Notes under the pieces: generated by a model
What the model was told of the DNA's origin: nothing
The model's database searches: none
What the model saw: the letters and a program-made list of their open reading frames with translations, nothing else
Made by a program: the position numbers and the translations under genes
Assembly: GCF_030563405.1 (NCBI RefSeq)
Contig: NZ_CP130748.1
Location: forward strand, 2,728,001 to 2,792,000
DNA from: Vibrio sp. SNU_ST1
GTDB lineage: Bacteria > Pseudomonadota > Gammaproteobacteria > Enterobacterales > Vibrionaceae
DNA: 64,000 bases
Reading direction: 5' to 3'
In this document: one piece after another, positions 54,323 through 64,000 of the stretch
Layout of the letters: each line of letters begins with the position of its first letter
How positions within the stretch are numbered: the first letter of the stretch is position 1

Positions 54323-55039
54323 ATGAGTAGTATTCAACAAAATATCGAACAAATCACCTCACAGATTCGTAGTGCTGAGCAAAAGTGCGGACGAGCTCCA
54401 GAGTCCGTGCAACTTTTAGCCGTCAGCAAAACTAAACCTATTGATGCGATTCTAGAAGCCGCACTCGGAGGCCAAGTTGCCTTTGGTGAAAACTATGTTC
54501 AAGAAGGTGTCGATAAAGTAAAACACTTTTCAGAACAACATTCTAACCTAAATTTAGAATGGCATTTTATTGGCCCAATCCAATCTAATAAAACTCGCCC
54601 TATTGCGGAAAGCTTCCAATGGGTGCATTCCGTTGATCGCGATAAGATCGCACAAAGGCTTAATGATCAGCGACCAAACGAGCTTCCACCTCTACAAGTG
54701 CTCATTCAAGTGAACACCAGTGGTGAAGATTCGAAATCAGGAACGTCAGAAGAGACAGTTTTTGCACTGGCAGAGTTGATTTCGTCACTCCCCAACCTCA
54801 CTTTAAGAGGATTGATGTCGATTCCCGCTAACGTATCTGACTATCAATCTCAGCTTAAGGCATTTTCTCAACTGGCAGAGCTTCAACAAAAGCTCGCAGC
54901 GAAGTATCCAGACATCGATACCCTGTCTATGGGTATGAGTGGTGATATGGATGCAGCAGTTGAGGCTGGAAGTACCATGGTTCGTATTGGAACGGCCATC
55001 TTTGGTGCTCGTGATTACGCGAATAACCGTAGTAAGTAA
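54323..55039 (+). CDS. yggS: PLP homeostasis protein YggS
   Basis: A 238-residue single-domain PLP-binding protein (PROSC family). The PLP lysine is in LLAVSKTKP (near residue 36), with FGENYVQEGVDK, EWHFIGPIQSNK and the phosphate site SMGMSGDMDAAVEAGSTMVRIGTAIFG. It buffers PLP and has no known catalytic activity. It precedes proC, the usual linkage. Confidence 0.96.
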   Translation: MSSIQQNIEQITSQIRSAEQKCGRAPESVQLLAVSKTKPIDAILEAALGGQVAFGENYVQEGVDKVKHFSEQHSNLNLEWHFIGPIQSNKTRPIAESFQWVHSVDRDKIAQRLNDQRPNELPPLQVLIQVNTSGEDSKSGTSEETVFALAELISSLPNLTLRGLMSIPANVSDYQSQLKAFSQLAELQQKLAAKYPDIDTLSMGMSGDMDAAVEAGSTMVRIGTAIFGARDYANNRSK

Positions 55040-55108
55040 CCAACGACAAGTACAAGTATTGATACCGCTTCGCTTGAACCGCGCAGCGACACGCTCAGGA
55101 TTTTATAT

Positions 55109-55927
55109 ATGGAACATAAGAACATCGCCTTTATTGGGGCGGGAAATATGGTTCGCTCGATTGTGGCGGGCTTAGTGGCAAGTGGTTACCCAGCGCAAAA
55201 GATTACTGCAACAGCGCCTTCAGACACCAGAAGGCTGCCGTTAGAGCAAGAGTACGGCATCAATACCACCAGCGATAATGTTGCCGCAGCAGAGCAAGCA
55301 GACGTTGTTGTGTTATCCGTGAAGCCACAGATGATGGCTGATGTATGTAAACCCTTACAAAGCATCGACTTTAGCAACAAACTGGTTATATCAATTGCTG
55401 CGGGTATTAATGCGAATCGATTCAATGAGATGTTAAACTGCCAGCTGAACCTTGTTCGTGTGATGCCAAACACGCCATCGCTGCTTGGTAAAGGGATGAG
55501 CGGTCTTTATGCCGATTCAACGGTCAGCCAAAATGATAAAGACTTTGCTTCTCAGCTGATGCAAGCTGTAGGTGAAGTTAGCTGGGTTGAGCAAGAGTCT
55601 GGGATTAATAACATCATTGCGGCGGCGGGCAGTGCTCCAGCTTACTTCTTCCTGTTTATGGAAGCGATGCAAGCCGAGGCAATCAACCAAGGCTTCGACC
55701 AAGAAACCGCTCGTAAATTAGTGCAGCAGTCGGCATTAGGCGCGGCAGAGATGGTGATTGCTAATCCAGACACAGAATTATCTACACTGCGTGAGCAAGT
55801 GACTTCAAAAGGTGGAACGACCGCAGAAGCACTGCGCACGTTTAACGACCATCAACTATCAGACATCGTAGCAAAAGCCATGCAAGCGGCGGTTGCTCGA
55901 GCTGAAGAGATGGAAAAACTGTTTTAA
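55109..55927 (+). CDS. proC: Pyrroline-5-carboxylate reductase
   Basis: A 272-residue NADPH-dependent enzyme making proline. The dinucleotide motif IAFIGAGNMVRSIVAGL is at residues 6-22. The middle carries VISIAAGIN, NTPSLLGKGMSGL and GSAPAYFFLF, and the C-terminus REQVTSKGGTTAEAL, the P5CR signature. Usual neighbours yggS and yggT flank it. Confidence 0.96.
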   Translation: MEHKNIAFIGAGNMVRSIVAGLVASGYPAQKITATAPSDTRRLPLEQEYGINTTSDNVAAAEQADVVVLSVKPQMMADVCKPLQSIDFSNKLVISIAAGINANRFNEMLNCQLNLVRVMPNTPSLLGKGMSGLYADSTVSQNDKDFASQLMQAVGEVSWVEQESGINNIIAAAGSAPAYFFLFMEAMQAEAINQGFDQETARKLVQQSALGAAEMVIANPDTELSTLREQVTSKGGTTAEALRTFNDHQLSDIVAKAMQAAVARAEEMEKLF

Positions 55928-56003
55928 TACTAATTACAGTAAAAAAGCATTGTGTCGTTCAGGCGATACCTAAACGGCAAGTAAATCCGAAAAAGGAAAC
56001 AAT

Positions 56004-56561
56004 ATGAACTCGATGAGCTTTCTGATCTCGACCGTTTTTGATCTTTACATCATGGTTGTGATCTTGCGTATCTGGCTACAAGCATCACGTGCAGATTTCT
56101 ACAACCCATTCTCACAATTTATCGTAAAAGCGACACAACCAGTTGTTGCCCCACTACGCCGAGTGATTCCATCAATCGGCAGCCTTGACCTTGCGACGGT
56201 TGTTTTCGCTTATGTGCTATGTGTACTTAAGTTCGTCGCTCTAAATCTCATTATCTCTGGCGGTGCGGCTGTATTTGACATCAGCTTCCTGATCTTTGGC
56301 GCACTATCTCTGCTCAAAGCGGCTGGTGGTTTGATTTTCTGGGTTCTACTAATCCGTGCAATCCTGAGCTGGGTTAGCCAAGGCCGTAGCCCAATCGAAT
56401 ACGTGTTCCATCAACTGACGGAACCAATGCTTGCTCCAATTCGTCGTATTCTTCCAGCAATGGGCGGTTTTGATTTAAGCGTACTGGTACTGTTTATTGT
56501 TCTGCAATTTGCGAACTTCTTAATGGGTGACCTAATTGGTCCTATTTGGTATCAGCTATAA
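56004..56561 (+). CDS. yggT: YggT family membrane protein
   Basis: A 185-residue inner-membrane protein with two copies of the YggT domain, each with a pair of helices. The repeated motif [19 protein letters not shown] (near residue 45) and [19 protein letters not shown] (near 142) is clear. The family has been linked to osmotic tolerance and, in some bacteria, to cell division; the mechanism is unknown. AAGGAAAC precedes the ATG. Confidence 0.94.
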   Translation: MNSMSFLISTVFDLYIMVVILRIWLQASRADFYNPFSQFIVKATQPVVAPLRRVIPSIGSLDLATVVFAYVLCVLKFVALNLIISGGAAVFDISFLIFGALSLLKAAGGLIFWVLLIRAILSWVSQGRSPIEYVFHQLTEPMLAPIRRILPAMGGFDLSVLVLFIVLQFANFLMGDLIGPIWYQL

Positions 56562-56590
56562 TTCAAGTACAAACATCAGGTACTTTGACG

Positions 56591-56881
56591 ATGCCAAAAT
56601 CGGTTTGGGCCGAGGAAGACGATATTCTTCTTAGGCTCTATATCCAACCCAAAGCAAGCCGAGACAAAATTGTCGGCTTACACGGCGAGGAACTGAAAAT
56701 TGCCATTACAGCACCACCGGTTGATGGCAAAGCCAATGCTCACTTAGCGAAATACCTTGCGAAACAATTTAAGGTCGCTAAAGGGCAAATTACGATAGAA
56801 AAGGGAGAGCTAGGTAGGCACAAGCAAGTTCGAATATGCTCGCCAAGCCAAATCCCAACTGAAGTCAAAGCCATCCTATGA
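56591..56881 (+). CDS. yggU: DUF167 protein YggU
   Basis: A 96-residue protein of the YggU/DUF167 family with [44 protein letters not shown] and [14 protein letters not shown]. Function unknown. Start 56591 gives [10 protein letters not shown] and the same length as E. coli YggU; an ATG at 56546 inside yggT would add 15 residues and has no family support. Confidence 0.93.
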   Translation: MPKSVWAEEDDILLRLYIQPKASRDKIVGLHGEELKIAITAPPVDGKANAHLAKYLAKQFKVAKGQITIEKGELGRHKQVRICSPSQIPTEVKAIL

Positions 56882-56909
56882 TGGCTTTTTGCTATTTATT
56901 GGAGTCATT

Positions 56910-57341
56910 ATGCGTTTATGGATAACAGCACTACTCACCGCTCTTGTTGCCTTACCAAGTTCGGCAGGGCAGTTTAAAAGTATCAAGGATGTCGAGGTTC
57001 ACTACTCGGCTTTCAATTCCACGTTTCTAACTGCGCAGGTCGCTAAACAATATACACTTAAACGAAACGGATACTCTGCGATTCTAAATATCAGCGTGCT
57101 AGACAACGCTTCTCTAGGCAAGCCTGCAACAACGGCTAAAATTACGGGAACAGCACGAAACCTAGTAGGCAACACTCGCACGCTTAACTTCCGTGAAATA
57201 AAGGAAGGTGATGCGATTTATTACCTTGCAGAGTTCCCTATCACTCACGAAGAAAACATCACTTTTAATATCGATGTTAACGCCGGTTTGAAAGGCACAG
57301 GTCCACTGCGTTTCACACAAAAATTCTATATAGAAGAGTAG
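56910..57341 (+). CDS. DUF4426 family secreted protein
   Basis: A 143-residue protein with a signal peptide (MRLWITALLTALVALPSSAG, cut after SSA near residue 19) and a beta-rich domain beginning FKSIKDVEVHYSAFNSTFL, the DUF4426 signature. Probably periplasmic; function unknown. GGAG precedes the ATG at 56910, so seven upstream codons are excluded. It sits between yggU and rdgB, where vibrios commonly carry this gene. Confidence 0.88.
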   Translation: MRLWITALLTALVALPSSAGQFKSIKDVEVHYSAFNSTFLTAQVAKQYTLKRNGYSAILNISVLDNASLGKPATTAKITGTARNLVGNTRTLNFREIKEGDAIYYLAEFPITHEENITFNIDVNAGLKGTGPLRFTQKFYIEE

Positions 57342-57389
57342 CTTCAAAGCTCACATTTCTAGTCATTAACTTATTAGAGCCACATCCCC

Positions 57390-57989
57390 ATGAGTAAGAT
57401 TGTTTTAGCAACAGGCAACCAAGGCAAAGTTCGCGAGATGGCAGATATTCTGTCTGAGTTTGGTTTCGACGTTGTCGCGCAAAATGAATTTAACGTTTCA
57501 GAAGTCGCAGAAACAGGAACGACTTTCATTGAAAATGCCATCATCAAAGCTCGCCACGCAGCGAAAGAAACAGGGCTACCAGCCATTGCGGACGACTCTG
57601 GTTTAGAAGTTGATTACCTTAATGGTGCACCCGGTATCTACTCAGCGCGTTACTCAGGTGAGGGGGCGACGGATAAGCAAAACATCGAAAAACTGCTTGA
57701 TACCATGCAAGGTGTGGAAACTGAAAAGCGTACCGCTCGTTTCCACTGTGTGTTGGTACTAATGCGTCACGAAAACGATCCAACACCATTGGTGTGTCAC
57801 GGTAAATGGGAAGGTCGCATTCTGACTGAAGAGCACGGTGAGAATGGCTTTGGCTACGATCCTGTATTCTTTGTACCAGAAGATAACTGCGCCGCAGCAG
57901 AGCTTGAATCATCACGTAAGAAGCAACTGTCACACCGTGGTAAAGCCCTCACGTCATTATTTAAGACGCTCAAGGAGCAAGCTCTGTAA
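57390..57989 (+). CDS. rdgB: dITP/XTP pyrophosphatase
   Basis: A 199-residue Ham1-family enzyme that hydrolyses dITP, ITP and XTP to keep damaged purines out of nucleic acid. Motifs are [30 protein letters not shown] with [12 protein letters not shown], and [12 protein letters not shown], followed by LSHRGKAL. The stop overlaps the hemW start by one base. Confidence 0.97.
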   Translation: MSKIVLATGNQGKVREMADILSEFGFDVVAQNEFNVSEVAETGTTFIENAIIKARHAAKETGLPAIADDSGLEVDYLNGAPGIYSARYSGEGATDKQNIEKLLDTMQGVETEKRTARFHCVLVLMRHENDPTPLVCHGKWEGRILTEEHGENGFGYDPVFFVPEDNCAAAELESSRKKQLSHRGKALTSLFKTLKEQAL

Positions 57990-59176
57990 TGCACAATACA
58001 GCGCTTATACCACCCGCACTTAGCCTCTATGTCCACATCCCATGGTGTGTACAAAAGTGTCCGTATTGTGATTTTAACTCTCATGCTCTAAAAGCCGAGA
58101 TTCCTGAAAAAGAGTACATCGATGCGCTACTTGAGGATCTCGATACCGATATCGAAAAATACCAACTCAATGGCGCACCTCGCCCATTGCATTCGATCTT
58201 TATTGGTGGCGGCACGCCGAGTCTATTTTCTCCAGAAGGAATAGGTCGATTGCTGCAAGGCATTGAACAACGCATCCCGTTCAAACCTGAAATAGAAATC
58301 ACCATGGAAGCTAATCCGGGAACTATCGAAGCTGAACGTTTTGCAGGTTACCAAAAGGCAGGTATTAGTCGTATCTCAGTGGGTGTACAAAGTTTTGAGC
58401 AAGAGAAACTGGAAAGGCTTGGGCGTATTCACGGTCAAGACGAAGCGGTTAACGCAGCTCACTTAGCGCATAAAATTGGATTAAATAGCTTCAACCTAGA
58501 TTTAATGCATGGCTTACCCGATCAAAGCATTGATCAGGCCTTGGCTGATTTAGACAAAGCGATCGAGCTTAATCCTCCGCATTTATCTTGGTATCAGCTA
58601 ACAATAGAACCTAACACCATGTTCTATTACAAAACGCCAAAGCTGCCTGACGATGATGACCTTTGGGATATTTTCGACTTAGGCCATAAGAAGCTCGCAG
58701 ACGCAGGTTATGTACAGTACGAAATTTCAGGCTACAGCAAGCCGGGATATCAGTGTCGGCATAATCTCAATTACTGGCGCTTTGGTGACTACCTAGGAAT
58801 TGGCTGTGGTTCTCATGGCAAGCTAAGTTTTGCAGATGGACGTATTGTTCGCACCACTAAGGTTAAACACCCTAGAGGCTACCTAGCAGCGTATCAAAAT
58901 CTGGTGAAGCCTTATTTATCTGATGAACTTGAAGTACCGAACGAGGACCGCCCTTTCGAGTTCTTCATGAACCGCTTCAGGCTAATGGAAGCGTGTCCAA
59001 AACAAGACTTCATTGATACGACTGGGTTAGAGTTTGATTCGATTCAGCCAACGATAGAGTGGGCCAAAGACCTCGGTTATCTTAATGAAACCGACAGCCA
59101 TTGGCAGATCACTGAAAAAGGAAAGCTGTTCCTAAATGATCTACTTGAAGCCTTTATGGCAGAAGAAGACGAATAG
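57989..59176 (+). CDS. hemW: Heme chaperone HemW (radical SAM)
   Basis: A 395-residue radical SAM protein. The iron-sulfur motif is PWCVQKCPYCDFNSH (CxxxCxxC, near residues 21-28), with GGGTPSLF and SVGVQSFEQEKLERLGR. HemW binds heme and delivers it to membrane enzymes; it lacks coproporphyrinogen oxidase activity in tested cases and is often misnamed HemN. Coupled to rdgB as in E. coli. Confidence 0.95.
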   Translation: MHNTALIPPALSLYVHIPWCVQKCPYCDFNSHALKAEIPEKEYIDALLEDLDTDIEKYQLNGAPRPLHSIFIGGGTPSLFSPEGIGRLLQGIEQRIPFKPEIEITMEANPGTIEAERFAGYQKAGISRISVGVQSFEQEKLERLGRIHGQDEAVNAAHLAHKIGLNSFNLDLMHGLPDQSIDQALADLDKAIELNPPHLSWYQLTIEPNTMFYYKTPKLPDDDDLWDIFDLGHKKLADAGYVQYEISGYSKPGYQCRHNLNYWRFGDYLGIGCGSHGKLSFADGRIVRTTKVKHPRGYLAAYQNLVKPYLSDELEVPNEDRPFEFFMNRFRLMEACPKQDFIDTTGLEFDSIQPTIEWAKDLGYLNETDSHWQITEKGKLFLNDLLEAFMAEEDE

Positions 59177-59193
59177 TTCGAACGCTAGAATGC

Positions 59194-59223
59194 AAAAAGC
59201 CTCTCATCACGAGAGGCTTTTTT
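59194..59223 (+). terminator. Intrinsic terminator after hemW
   Basis: Stem AGCCTCTC/GAGAGGCT, five-base loop, T-run. Confidence 0.9.
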
Positions 59224-59226
59224 GTC

Positions 59227-59261
59227 GAGCTTAGAGCTTAGAGCTTAGAGCTTAGAGCTTA
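59227..59261. repeat. Tandem repeat, 7-base unit GAGCTTA x5, reaching the glsA stop
   Basis: Five perfect copies of GAGCTTA between the hemW terminator and glsA. The final TTA of the fifth copy is the complement of the glsA stop codon (59259-59261). Slippage would not alter the protein. Confidence 0.93.
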
Positions 59262-60179
59262 GAAAATAGAACGACCAATACGCTCTGAAAGCAACTCTAG
59301 AGCCTTAGTACCAGCAAGAGAGTTACCAGAAGGATCAAGCTCTGGAGACCACACCGCGATTGTCATCTCACCCGGAACGATAGCAATAATACCGCCACCG
59401 ACACCCGATTTTCCTGGCATGCCAACACGGTAGGCAAACTCACCAGCCCCATCGTACAAGCCACATGTTGCAAGCAAAGCATTCAGCTGTTTGGTTTGAA
59501 CTGGCGTGATGATCTCTTTCTTAGTCTGAACCGACACGCCTTTGTTTGCCAAATAGCTAAAGGTCTTCGCCAAGTCAACACAGGTCATTTTAAGCGCACA
59601 AGCATGAAAGTAATTGTTGAGTACGGGGATAACATCGTTCTCAAAATTACCAAATGAACGCATCAAATAAGCGATAGCAGCATTACGATCGCTGTGCATC
59701 ATCTCAGAAGCCGCCACAACCTTGTCATACACAATATGAGTATCACCTGATAACTGACGTACAAATTCTAATAAACGATGTCTCGGCGCTGATAGACGGC
59801 TTTGCAATAAGTCAGCAACGATAATTGCACCTGCGTTAATAAACGGGTTACGAGGGATGCCGTGTTCCATCTCAAGCTGAATCATCGAGTTAAAGGCTTG
59901 TCCTGAAGGCTCCTTCCCAACGCGTTGCCAAATTTCTTCCGGCTTATACAACACCATTGCTAGCGTCAGGCTTAAAGCTTTAGAGATTGATTGCACGGAA
60001 AAGGCTTCATCGGCATCGCCAGCTTGAATGACTTCACCTTCATTGGTATATACCGCAATCGCCAATTTCTGGTTCGATACACGAGCCAATGCAGGAATAT
60101 AATCTGCGACCTTTCCCTGACCAATTAAAGGGCGAACTTCATCTAAAATCTCGGCCAAAATAGCTTGAGTTGGTTTCAT
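59259..60179 (-). CDS. glsA: Glutaminase
   Basis: A 306-residue serine-dependent glutaminase converting glutamine to glutamate and ammonia. Family motifs are [16 protein letters not shown] (catalytic Ser-x-x-Lys, near residue 65), [16 protein letters not shown] near 115, and the C-terminal [16 protein letters not shown]. Cytoplasmic. Single-gene unit on the minus strand, preceded by the trmB terminator. Confidence 0.95.
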   Translation of the reverse strand: MKPTQAILAEILDEVRPLIGQGKVADYIPALARVSNQKLAIAVYTNEGEVIQAGDADEAFSVQSISKALSLTLAMVLYKPEEIWQRVGKEPSGQAFNSMIQLEMEHGIPRNPFINAGAIIVADLLQSRLSAPRHRLLEFVRQLSGDTHIVYDKVVAASEMMHSDRNAAIAYLMRSFGNFENDVIPVLNNYFHACALKMTCVDLAKTFSYLANKGVSVQTKKEIITPVQTKQLNALLATCGLYDGAGEFAYRVGMPGKSGVGGGIIAIVPGEMTIAVWSPELDPSGNSLAGTKALELLSERIGRSIF

Positions 60180-60266
60180 GTGTGCTTACTTCTTTATTGT
60201 TATTTTTGTAGGGGGGTGACATTACTTTCTGTCCTTAAACCTTTATCGCAATAAAAGCCTAAGGAC

Positions 60267-60299
60267 AAAAAAGCCAACACTACAATAATGTTGGCTTTA
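60267..60299 (-). terminator. Intrinsic terminator after trmB
   Basis: Stem AAGCCAACA/TGTTGGCTT with a nine-base loop; the A-run at 60267-60272 becomes a T-run on the minus strand. About 70 bases after trmB. Confidence 0.85.
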
Positions 60300-60366
60300 A
60301 TCAATCCCATAAAGTGTAGGGGTTAAATCCTAAGTCGGATTCACCTTCACTTAATTTAATTCAGAA

Positions 60367-61086
60367 TTACTTAGTACGCTTGAACTTAATGTCCCAAACA
60401 CCATGACCTAAACGGTGGCCACGAGCTTCAAACTTAGTTAGCGGGCGCTCATCCGGACGAGGAATGTAATCACCATCTTCAGCGATATTCTCGAAACCTG
60501 GAGCAACGTTCATCACTTCAATCATATGTTCTGCGTAGTTTTCCCAGTCAGTCGCCATATGGAAAATACCAGTATCAAGTTGAAGCTTACCGCGAACCAT
60601 CTCTGCAAACTCAGCCTTAACGATACGACGTTTGTGGTGACGAGCTTTATGCCATGGGTCAGGGAAGAACAGTTGCAGTGTATGCAGGCTGCTGTCTGGG
60701 ATCATGTGTTCAAATACTTCTACTGCATCGTGACACATTACACGCAGGTTAGTTACGCCAGCATCGCGAGCTGTACCTAGACACGCACCAACACCTGGGC
60801 TATGAACTTCAATACCTAAGAAGTTTTTCTCAGGTGCGTTCTTTGCCATTTCAACCAGTGATGCACCCATACCGAAGCCAATCTCTAGTACAACAGGGTT
60901 ATCGTTGCCAAATACTTCTTTCCAGTTAAGAAGTTCTGGATTGTAGTCGATACCCATTGTTGGCCAACATTCGTTCATCGCGTTTTCTTGGCCTTTTGTT
61001 AAGCGGCCTTCGCGGCGAACAAAACTACGGATCTTACGAACCAGTTTGCCGTCTTCAGTATATTCGTTAGTGGTCACTTCACTCAT
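60367..61086 (-). CDS. trmB: tRNA (guanine-N7)-methyltransferase
   Basis: A 239-residue class I methyltransferase, same length as E. coli TrmB, forming m7G46 in tRNA. SAM motif [16 protein letters not shown] near residue 68, [16 protein letters not shown], and the catalytic [20 protein letters not shown] near residue 140. Start 61086 ([13 protein letters not shown]) is used; six extra upstream codons lack support. It diverges from mutY, as in E. coli. Confidence 0.96.
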   Translation of the reverse strand: MSEVTTNEYTEDGKLVRKIRSFVRREGRLTKGQENAMNECWPTMGIDYNPELLNWKEVFGNDNPVVLEIGFGMGASLVEMAKNAPEKNFLGIEVHSPGVGACLGTARDAGVTNLRVMCHDAVEVFEHMIPDSSLHTLQLFFPDPWHKARHHKRRIVKAEFAEMVRGKLQLDTGIFHMATDWENYAEHMIEVMNVAPGFENIAEDGDYIPRPDERPLTKFEARGHRLGHGVWDIKFKRTK

Positions 61087-61251
61087 TGATTTTTGCCTGC
61101 ACATTGATTAATCAAAGCGGGGATTATCCAAAGAATTGCCTCCGGTGCAAGTCTTTCCGTGGATAAATTCCCACACAATTTGTCTGTTTTACATCCAACC
61201 GTAAGTGTGGTGCAATTTCACTCCTAATAATAGCAAAGCATAGAGCATGTC

Positions 61252-62313
61252 GTGACTCCTTTCGCAACCGCCATATTAAAGTGGTATGACGCCTACGGGC
61301 GTAAAGAATTACCTTGGCAACAAAACAAAACCGCCTACACCGTTTGGCTATCTGAAATCATGCTTCAGCAGACTCAAGTCGCTACTGTGATTCCATATTA
61401 CCAACGCTTCTTAGAACGCTTTCCTACGGTTATCGATCTAGCGAACGCCGAACAAGATGAGGTGCTGCACTTATGGACGGGGCTTGGTTATTACGCACGA
61501 GCTCGCAATCTACATAAAGCAGCCAAGATCGTTGCTGAGCAATATGGTGGTGAATTTCCGCTGTCTATCGAAGAGATGAACGCGCTACCGGGCATCGGTC
61601 GCTCAACTGCTGCAGCAGTTCTATCATCTGTTCATAAACTCCCTCATGCGATTCTTGATGGCAACGTCAAGCGCACCTTGGCGAGAAGCTTTGCAGTAGA
61701 AGGTTGGCCGGGGCAAAAGAAAGTCGAGAACCAGCTTTGGGAATACGCTGAAGTTCATACCCCGAAACAAGACGTCGATAAGTACAATCAAGCGATGATG
61801 GATATGGGTGCAATGGTTTGTACTCGTAGCAAGCCTAAATGTACTTTGTGCCCAATTGAGACCATGTGTGAAGCCAAGAAGCTCGATAGACAGCTCGATT
61901 TTCCGGAAAAAAAGCCGAAGAAAGAAAAACCAGTGAAAGAAACATGGTTTGTGATTTTGTACCACGACAATCAAGTATGGCTTGAACAACGCCCTCAAAC
62001 AGGTATCTGGGGAGGGCTATTCTGTTTCCCTCAGAATGAAAATGCAGAGATCGAACATCAGTTAGACCTTCGTTCGATCAAAGACAATGAAACCGATTCG
62101 ATCAAGACCATGATTGCGTTTCGACATACTTTCAGCCACTACCACTTAGATATCACGCCTGTATTAGTAAAATTAGATAAACAACCAGATTTGATAATGG
62201 AAGGGACTAAAGGTCTCTGGTATAACTTATCAAAACCGGAAGAAATTGGCCTAGCCGCTCCTGTAAAGCAGCTTATTGAGAGCCTACCCTTTGAACTGAA
62301 CGACGACGTTTGA
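61252..62313 (+). CDS. mutY: Adenine DNA glycosylase MutY
   Basis: A 353-residue base-excision repair enzyme that removes A mispaired with 8-oxoG. Helix-hairpin-helix [19 protein letters not shown] near residue 105, catalytic Asp in [11 protein letters not shown], Fe-S cluster cysteines in [17 protein letters not shown] (C-x6-C-x2-C-x5-C, near residue 192), and a C-terminal Nudix-like domain that reads 8-oxoG. The start appears to be GTG at 61252. First gene of mutY-yggX-mltC. Confidence 0.96.
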   Translation: MTPFATAILKWYDAYGRKELPWQQNKTAYTVWLSEIMLQQTQVATVIPYYQRFLERFPTVIDLANAEQDEVLHLWTGLGYYARARNLHKAAKIVAEQYGGEFPLSIEEMNALPGIGRSTAAAVLSSVHKLPHAILDGNVKRTLARSFAVEGWPGQKKVENQLWEYAEVHTPKQDVDKYNQAMMDMGAMVCTRSKPKCTLCPIETMCEAKKLDRQLDFPEKKPKKEKPVKETWFVILYHDNQVWLEQRPQTGIWGGLFCFPQNENAEIEHQLDLRSIKDNETDSIKTMIAFRHTFSHYHLDITPVLVKLDKQPDLIMEGTKGLWYNLSKPEEIGLAAPVKQLIESLPFELNDDV

Positions 62314-62341
62314 ACCAACGAACGCGATAAGAGGAACCACT

Positions 62342-62614
62342 ATGAGCCGCACTGTATTTTGTGCTCGCCTTCAAAAAGATGCTGAAGGCCTAGATTTTCA
62401 ACTTTACCCGGGTGACCTAGGTAAGCGTATCTTTGACAACGTATCTAAAGAAGCTTGGGGACAATGGCAAAGCAAACAAACCATGCTTATCAATGAAAAG
62501 AAGCTAAATATGATGGATCCAGAACATCGTAAACTTCTTGAAACTGAGATGGTTAACTTCCTTTTCGAAGGTAAAGATGTCGTTATTGATGGCTATACCC
62601 CACCAAGCGAATAA
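62342..62614 (+). CDS. yggX: Probable Fe(2+)-trafficking protein YggX
   Basis: A 90-residue protein: [20 protein letters not shown] with the conserved cysteine 7, then [20 protein letters not shown] and [11 protein letters not shown]. YggX protects Fe-S proteins and is thought to handle intracellular iron. AGAGGAACC precedes the ATG; 28 bases after mutY. Confidence 0.97.
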   Translation: MSRTVFCARLQKDAEGLDFQLYPGDLGKRIFDNVSKEAWGQWQSKQTMLINEKKLNMMDPEHRKLLETEMVNFLFEGKDVVIDGYTPPSE

Positions 62615-62683
62615 GACATTTATTTCAGTAAATTTTAATGACATCATGGTTAGCGCCGCGATGTCATTTTTGTATGAGGAACT

Positions 62684-63817
62684 ATGAAAAAGCTAAGTTA
62701 CTTCCTAACTGCCATGTTGTTAACCGGGTGCAGTCGTGAGTTTGTCGAAAGCATTTATGATGTTAATTACGAACCAACCAACCGGTTTGTAAGTAATTTG
62801 GCAGAACTACCAGGGCAATTTGAAAAAGATACTGGTGCGCTGGATGCTTTGATTAGTAGCTTTTCTGGCAATATCCAAAAGCGCTGGGGCAACAGTGAAG
62901 TAAAGATGGCAGGTAAGAGTAACTATGTGAAATACATAGACAATTATCTAAGCCGTTCAGAAGTTAACTTCAGTCAAGGTATCATAACGGTAGAAACCGT
63001 CTCCTTAACAGATCCTAAAAAGCATCTCAAAAATGCGATCATGACGACGCTCCTGACGCCCGATGACCCAGCTCATGTCGATCTATTTTCGTCCAAAAGC
63101 ATAAAGCTAGAAGGTCAACCCTTCCTCTACAACCAAGTCGTAGACCAAGAGAAAAAGCCCATTCAATGGACATGGCGTGCTAACAAATTCGCAGATTACC
63201 TGATCGCCAACAATCTAAAAACCAAAGAAGTCGACTTTAAAAAAGCCTACTACGTCGAAATCCCAATGGTGGCAGATCATGCGAGTAAACGTAGTTATAA
63301 GTATGCCGATATAGTACAACGAGCATCTCAACGCTATGACATCCCTGAAGACTTGATTTACGCAATCATCAAAACAGAAAGTAGCTTCAACCCCTACGCT
63401 GTGAGCTGGGCAAATGCTTATGGTCTTATGCAGGTCGTACCAAAAACCGCAGGTCGAGATGTCTTTAAGCTCGTTAAAAAGAAACCGGGAGAACCAAGTC
63501 CTGAGTACTTATTCAATCCAGAAAACAACATTGATGCGGGCACCGCATACTTTTACATTCTTAAAAATCGTTATTTGAAAGACGTAAAACACCCGACAAC
63601 GCTTGAGTACAGCATGATCTCAGCATATAACGGCGGCACTGGTGGCGTACTCAATACTTTCAGTAAGGATAGAAAGCGAGCAATGCGTGACTTAAATTCA
63701 TTGCAACCGAGCCAAGCTTACTGGGCACTGACAAAGAAACACCCCAATAAAGAGTCGCGCCGATATTTAGAGAAAGTAACAAAATTCAAGAAAGATTTTA
63801 ACCAAGGTAAAACGTAA
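62684..63817 (+). CDS. mltC: Membrane-bound lytic murein transglycosylase C
   Basis: A 377-residue outer-membrane lipoprotein. Lipobox LLTGCSRE (Cys near residue 16), an N-terminal MltC domain, then the SLT domain with catalytic Glu in AIIKTESSFNPYAVSWANAYGLMQVVP (near residue 230) and MISAYNGGTGGVL. It cleaves peptidoglycan glycan strands. The final gene of the mutY-yggX-mltC cluster, followed by the tRNA gene. Confidence 0.95.
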   Translation: MKKLSYFLTAMLLTGCSREFVESIYDVNYEPTNRFVSNLAELPGQFEKDTGALDALISSFSGNIQKRWGNSEVKMAGKSNYVKYIDNYLSRSEVNFSQGIITVETVSLTDPKKHLKNAIMTTLLTPDDPAHVDLFSSKSIKLEGQPFLYNQVVDQEKKPIQWTWRANKFADYLIANNLKTKEVDFKKAYYVEIPMVADHASKRSYKYADIVQRASQRYDIPEDLIYAIIKTESSFNPYAVSWANAYGLMQVVPKTAGRDVFKLVKKKPGEPSPEYLFNPENNIDAGTAYFYILKNRYLKDVKHPTTLEYSMISAYNGGTGGVLNTFSKDRKRAMRDLNSLQPSQAYWALTKKHPNKESRRYLEKVTKFKKDFNQGKT

Positions 63818-63880
63818 GCCTCACTTTTGAATAAAAAAACAACTAACGAACGTTTTTTTTAGTTATTTTCAAAAAAGGTG

Positions 63881-63909
63881 TTGACGGTTATGCAGAAAAT
63901 CCGTTTAAT
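63881..63909 (+). promoter_or_regulatory. Sigma-70 promoter of tRNA-Phe
   Basis: TTGACG (63881-63886), 17-base spacer, TTTAAT (63904-63909), followed by GC-rich AGCGCTCC as expected for a stable-RNA, stringently controlled promoter. It ends eleven bases before the tRNA gene. Confidence 0.88.
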
Positions 63910-63920
63910 AGCGCTCCGTT

Positions 63921-63996
63921 GCCCGGATAGCTCAGTCGGTAGAGCAGAGGATTGAAAATCCTCGTGTCGGTGGTTCGATTCCGCCTCCGGGCACCA
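63921..63996 (+). tRNA. tRNA-Phe (GAA anticodon)
   Basis: 76 bases, GCCCGGATAGCTCAGTCGGT at the start and GGTTCGATTCC in the T arm; acceptor stem GCCCGGA/TCCGGGC, encoded CCA end. Anticodon GAA at 63954-63956. Complete within the window. Confidence 0.98.
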
Positions 63997-64000
63997 CAAT

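Noticed and set aside
57989..59176. Oxygen-independent coproporphyrinogen oxidase (HemN)
   Set aside because: Length of 395, context after rdgB and the CxxxCxxC arrangement fit HemW rather than HemN, which is about 460 residues.

Overview
The window is a stretch of chromosome from a gammaproteobacterium, almost certainly a member of the Vibrionaceae. Three things support this: the housekeeping proteins (RpiA, SerA, Pgk, FbaA, MetK, Dns/EndA-type nuclease, PilT/PilU), the Escherichia/Vibrio-like gene order, and intergenic repeats of a kind I associate with vibrios. The species cannot be fixed from sequence reading alone. Nearly all the DNA is assigned. The start of the window cuts nadB, and the end is a complete tRNA-Phe gene with its promoter.

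Layout. 1-10 kb: end of nadB, ygfX-sdhE, ygfZ, a YbaK-type deacylase, ubiquinone hydroxylases ubiH-ubiI with ygfB, then zapA-6S RNA-fau and rpiA/serA. 10-18 kb: yggE, argP/argO, mscS, and the lower glycolysis cluster epd-pgk-fbaA. 18-23.6 kb: an accessory block between epd and tkt. It holds a glucose-family PTS permease, a lone GtsA-like sugar-binding protein, an overlapping histidine kinase and OmpR-type regulator, and a small zinc-ribbon gene. 23.7-27.2 kb: tkt and metK, divergent. 27.5-42.7 kb: a BtuCDF-like ABC transporter and a CobC-like phosphatase, then a cobalamin riboswitch and an eleven-gene anaerobic (cobalt-early) corrin operon, cbiD-C-ET-L-G-K-H-F-B-cobD-cbiA. 42.8-49 kb: a MITE-like element, a DUF2189 membrane protein, sprT, endA and a 1139-residue metzincin-like lipoprotein. 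49-64 kb: the conserved run rsmE-gshB-yqgE-ruvX, pilTU, yggS-proC-yggT-yggU-rdgB-hemW, glsA, trmB, mutY-yggX-mltC and tRNA-Phe.

How the parts work together. The cbi operon makes the corrin ring from sirohydrochlorin (CbiK inserts cobalt first) through the a,c-diamide and attaches the aminopropanol arm. The upstream ABC transporter probably salvages corrinoids or another metal chelate. No precorrin-6A reductase (CbiJ) or cobyric acid synthase (CbiP) is present here. The best candidate for an undescribed system is the 18-23 kb block. A glucose-type binding protein with no ABC permease is translationally coupled to a two-component pair, next to a PTS glucose-family permease. Both promoters carry the same sequence signature (TTACA-N8-GCCCT and GTTACAAATAG). 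This suggests a periplasmic sugar sensor that switches on a PTS transporter. Other notable items are four tandem repeats (7, 9, 17 and 42 bp units), two MITE-like elements, a CbiG fused to a [2Fe-2S]-type domain, and recurrent GCAAACGTT boxes upstream of several central-metabolism genes.
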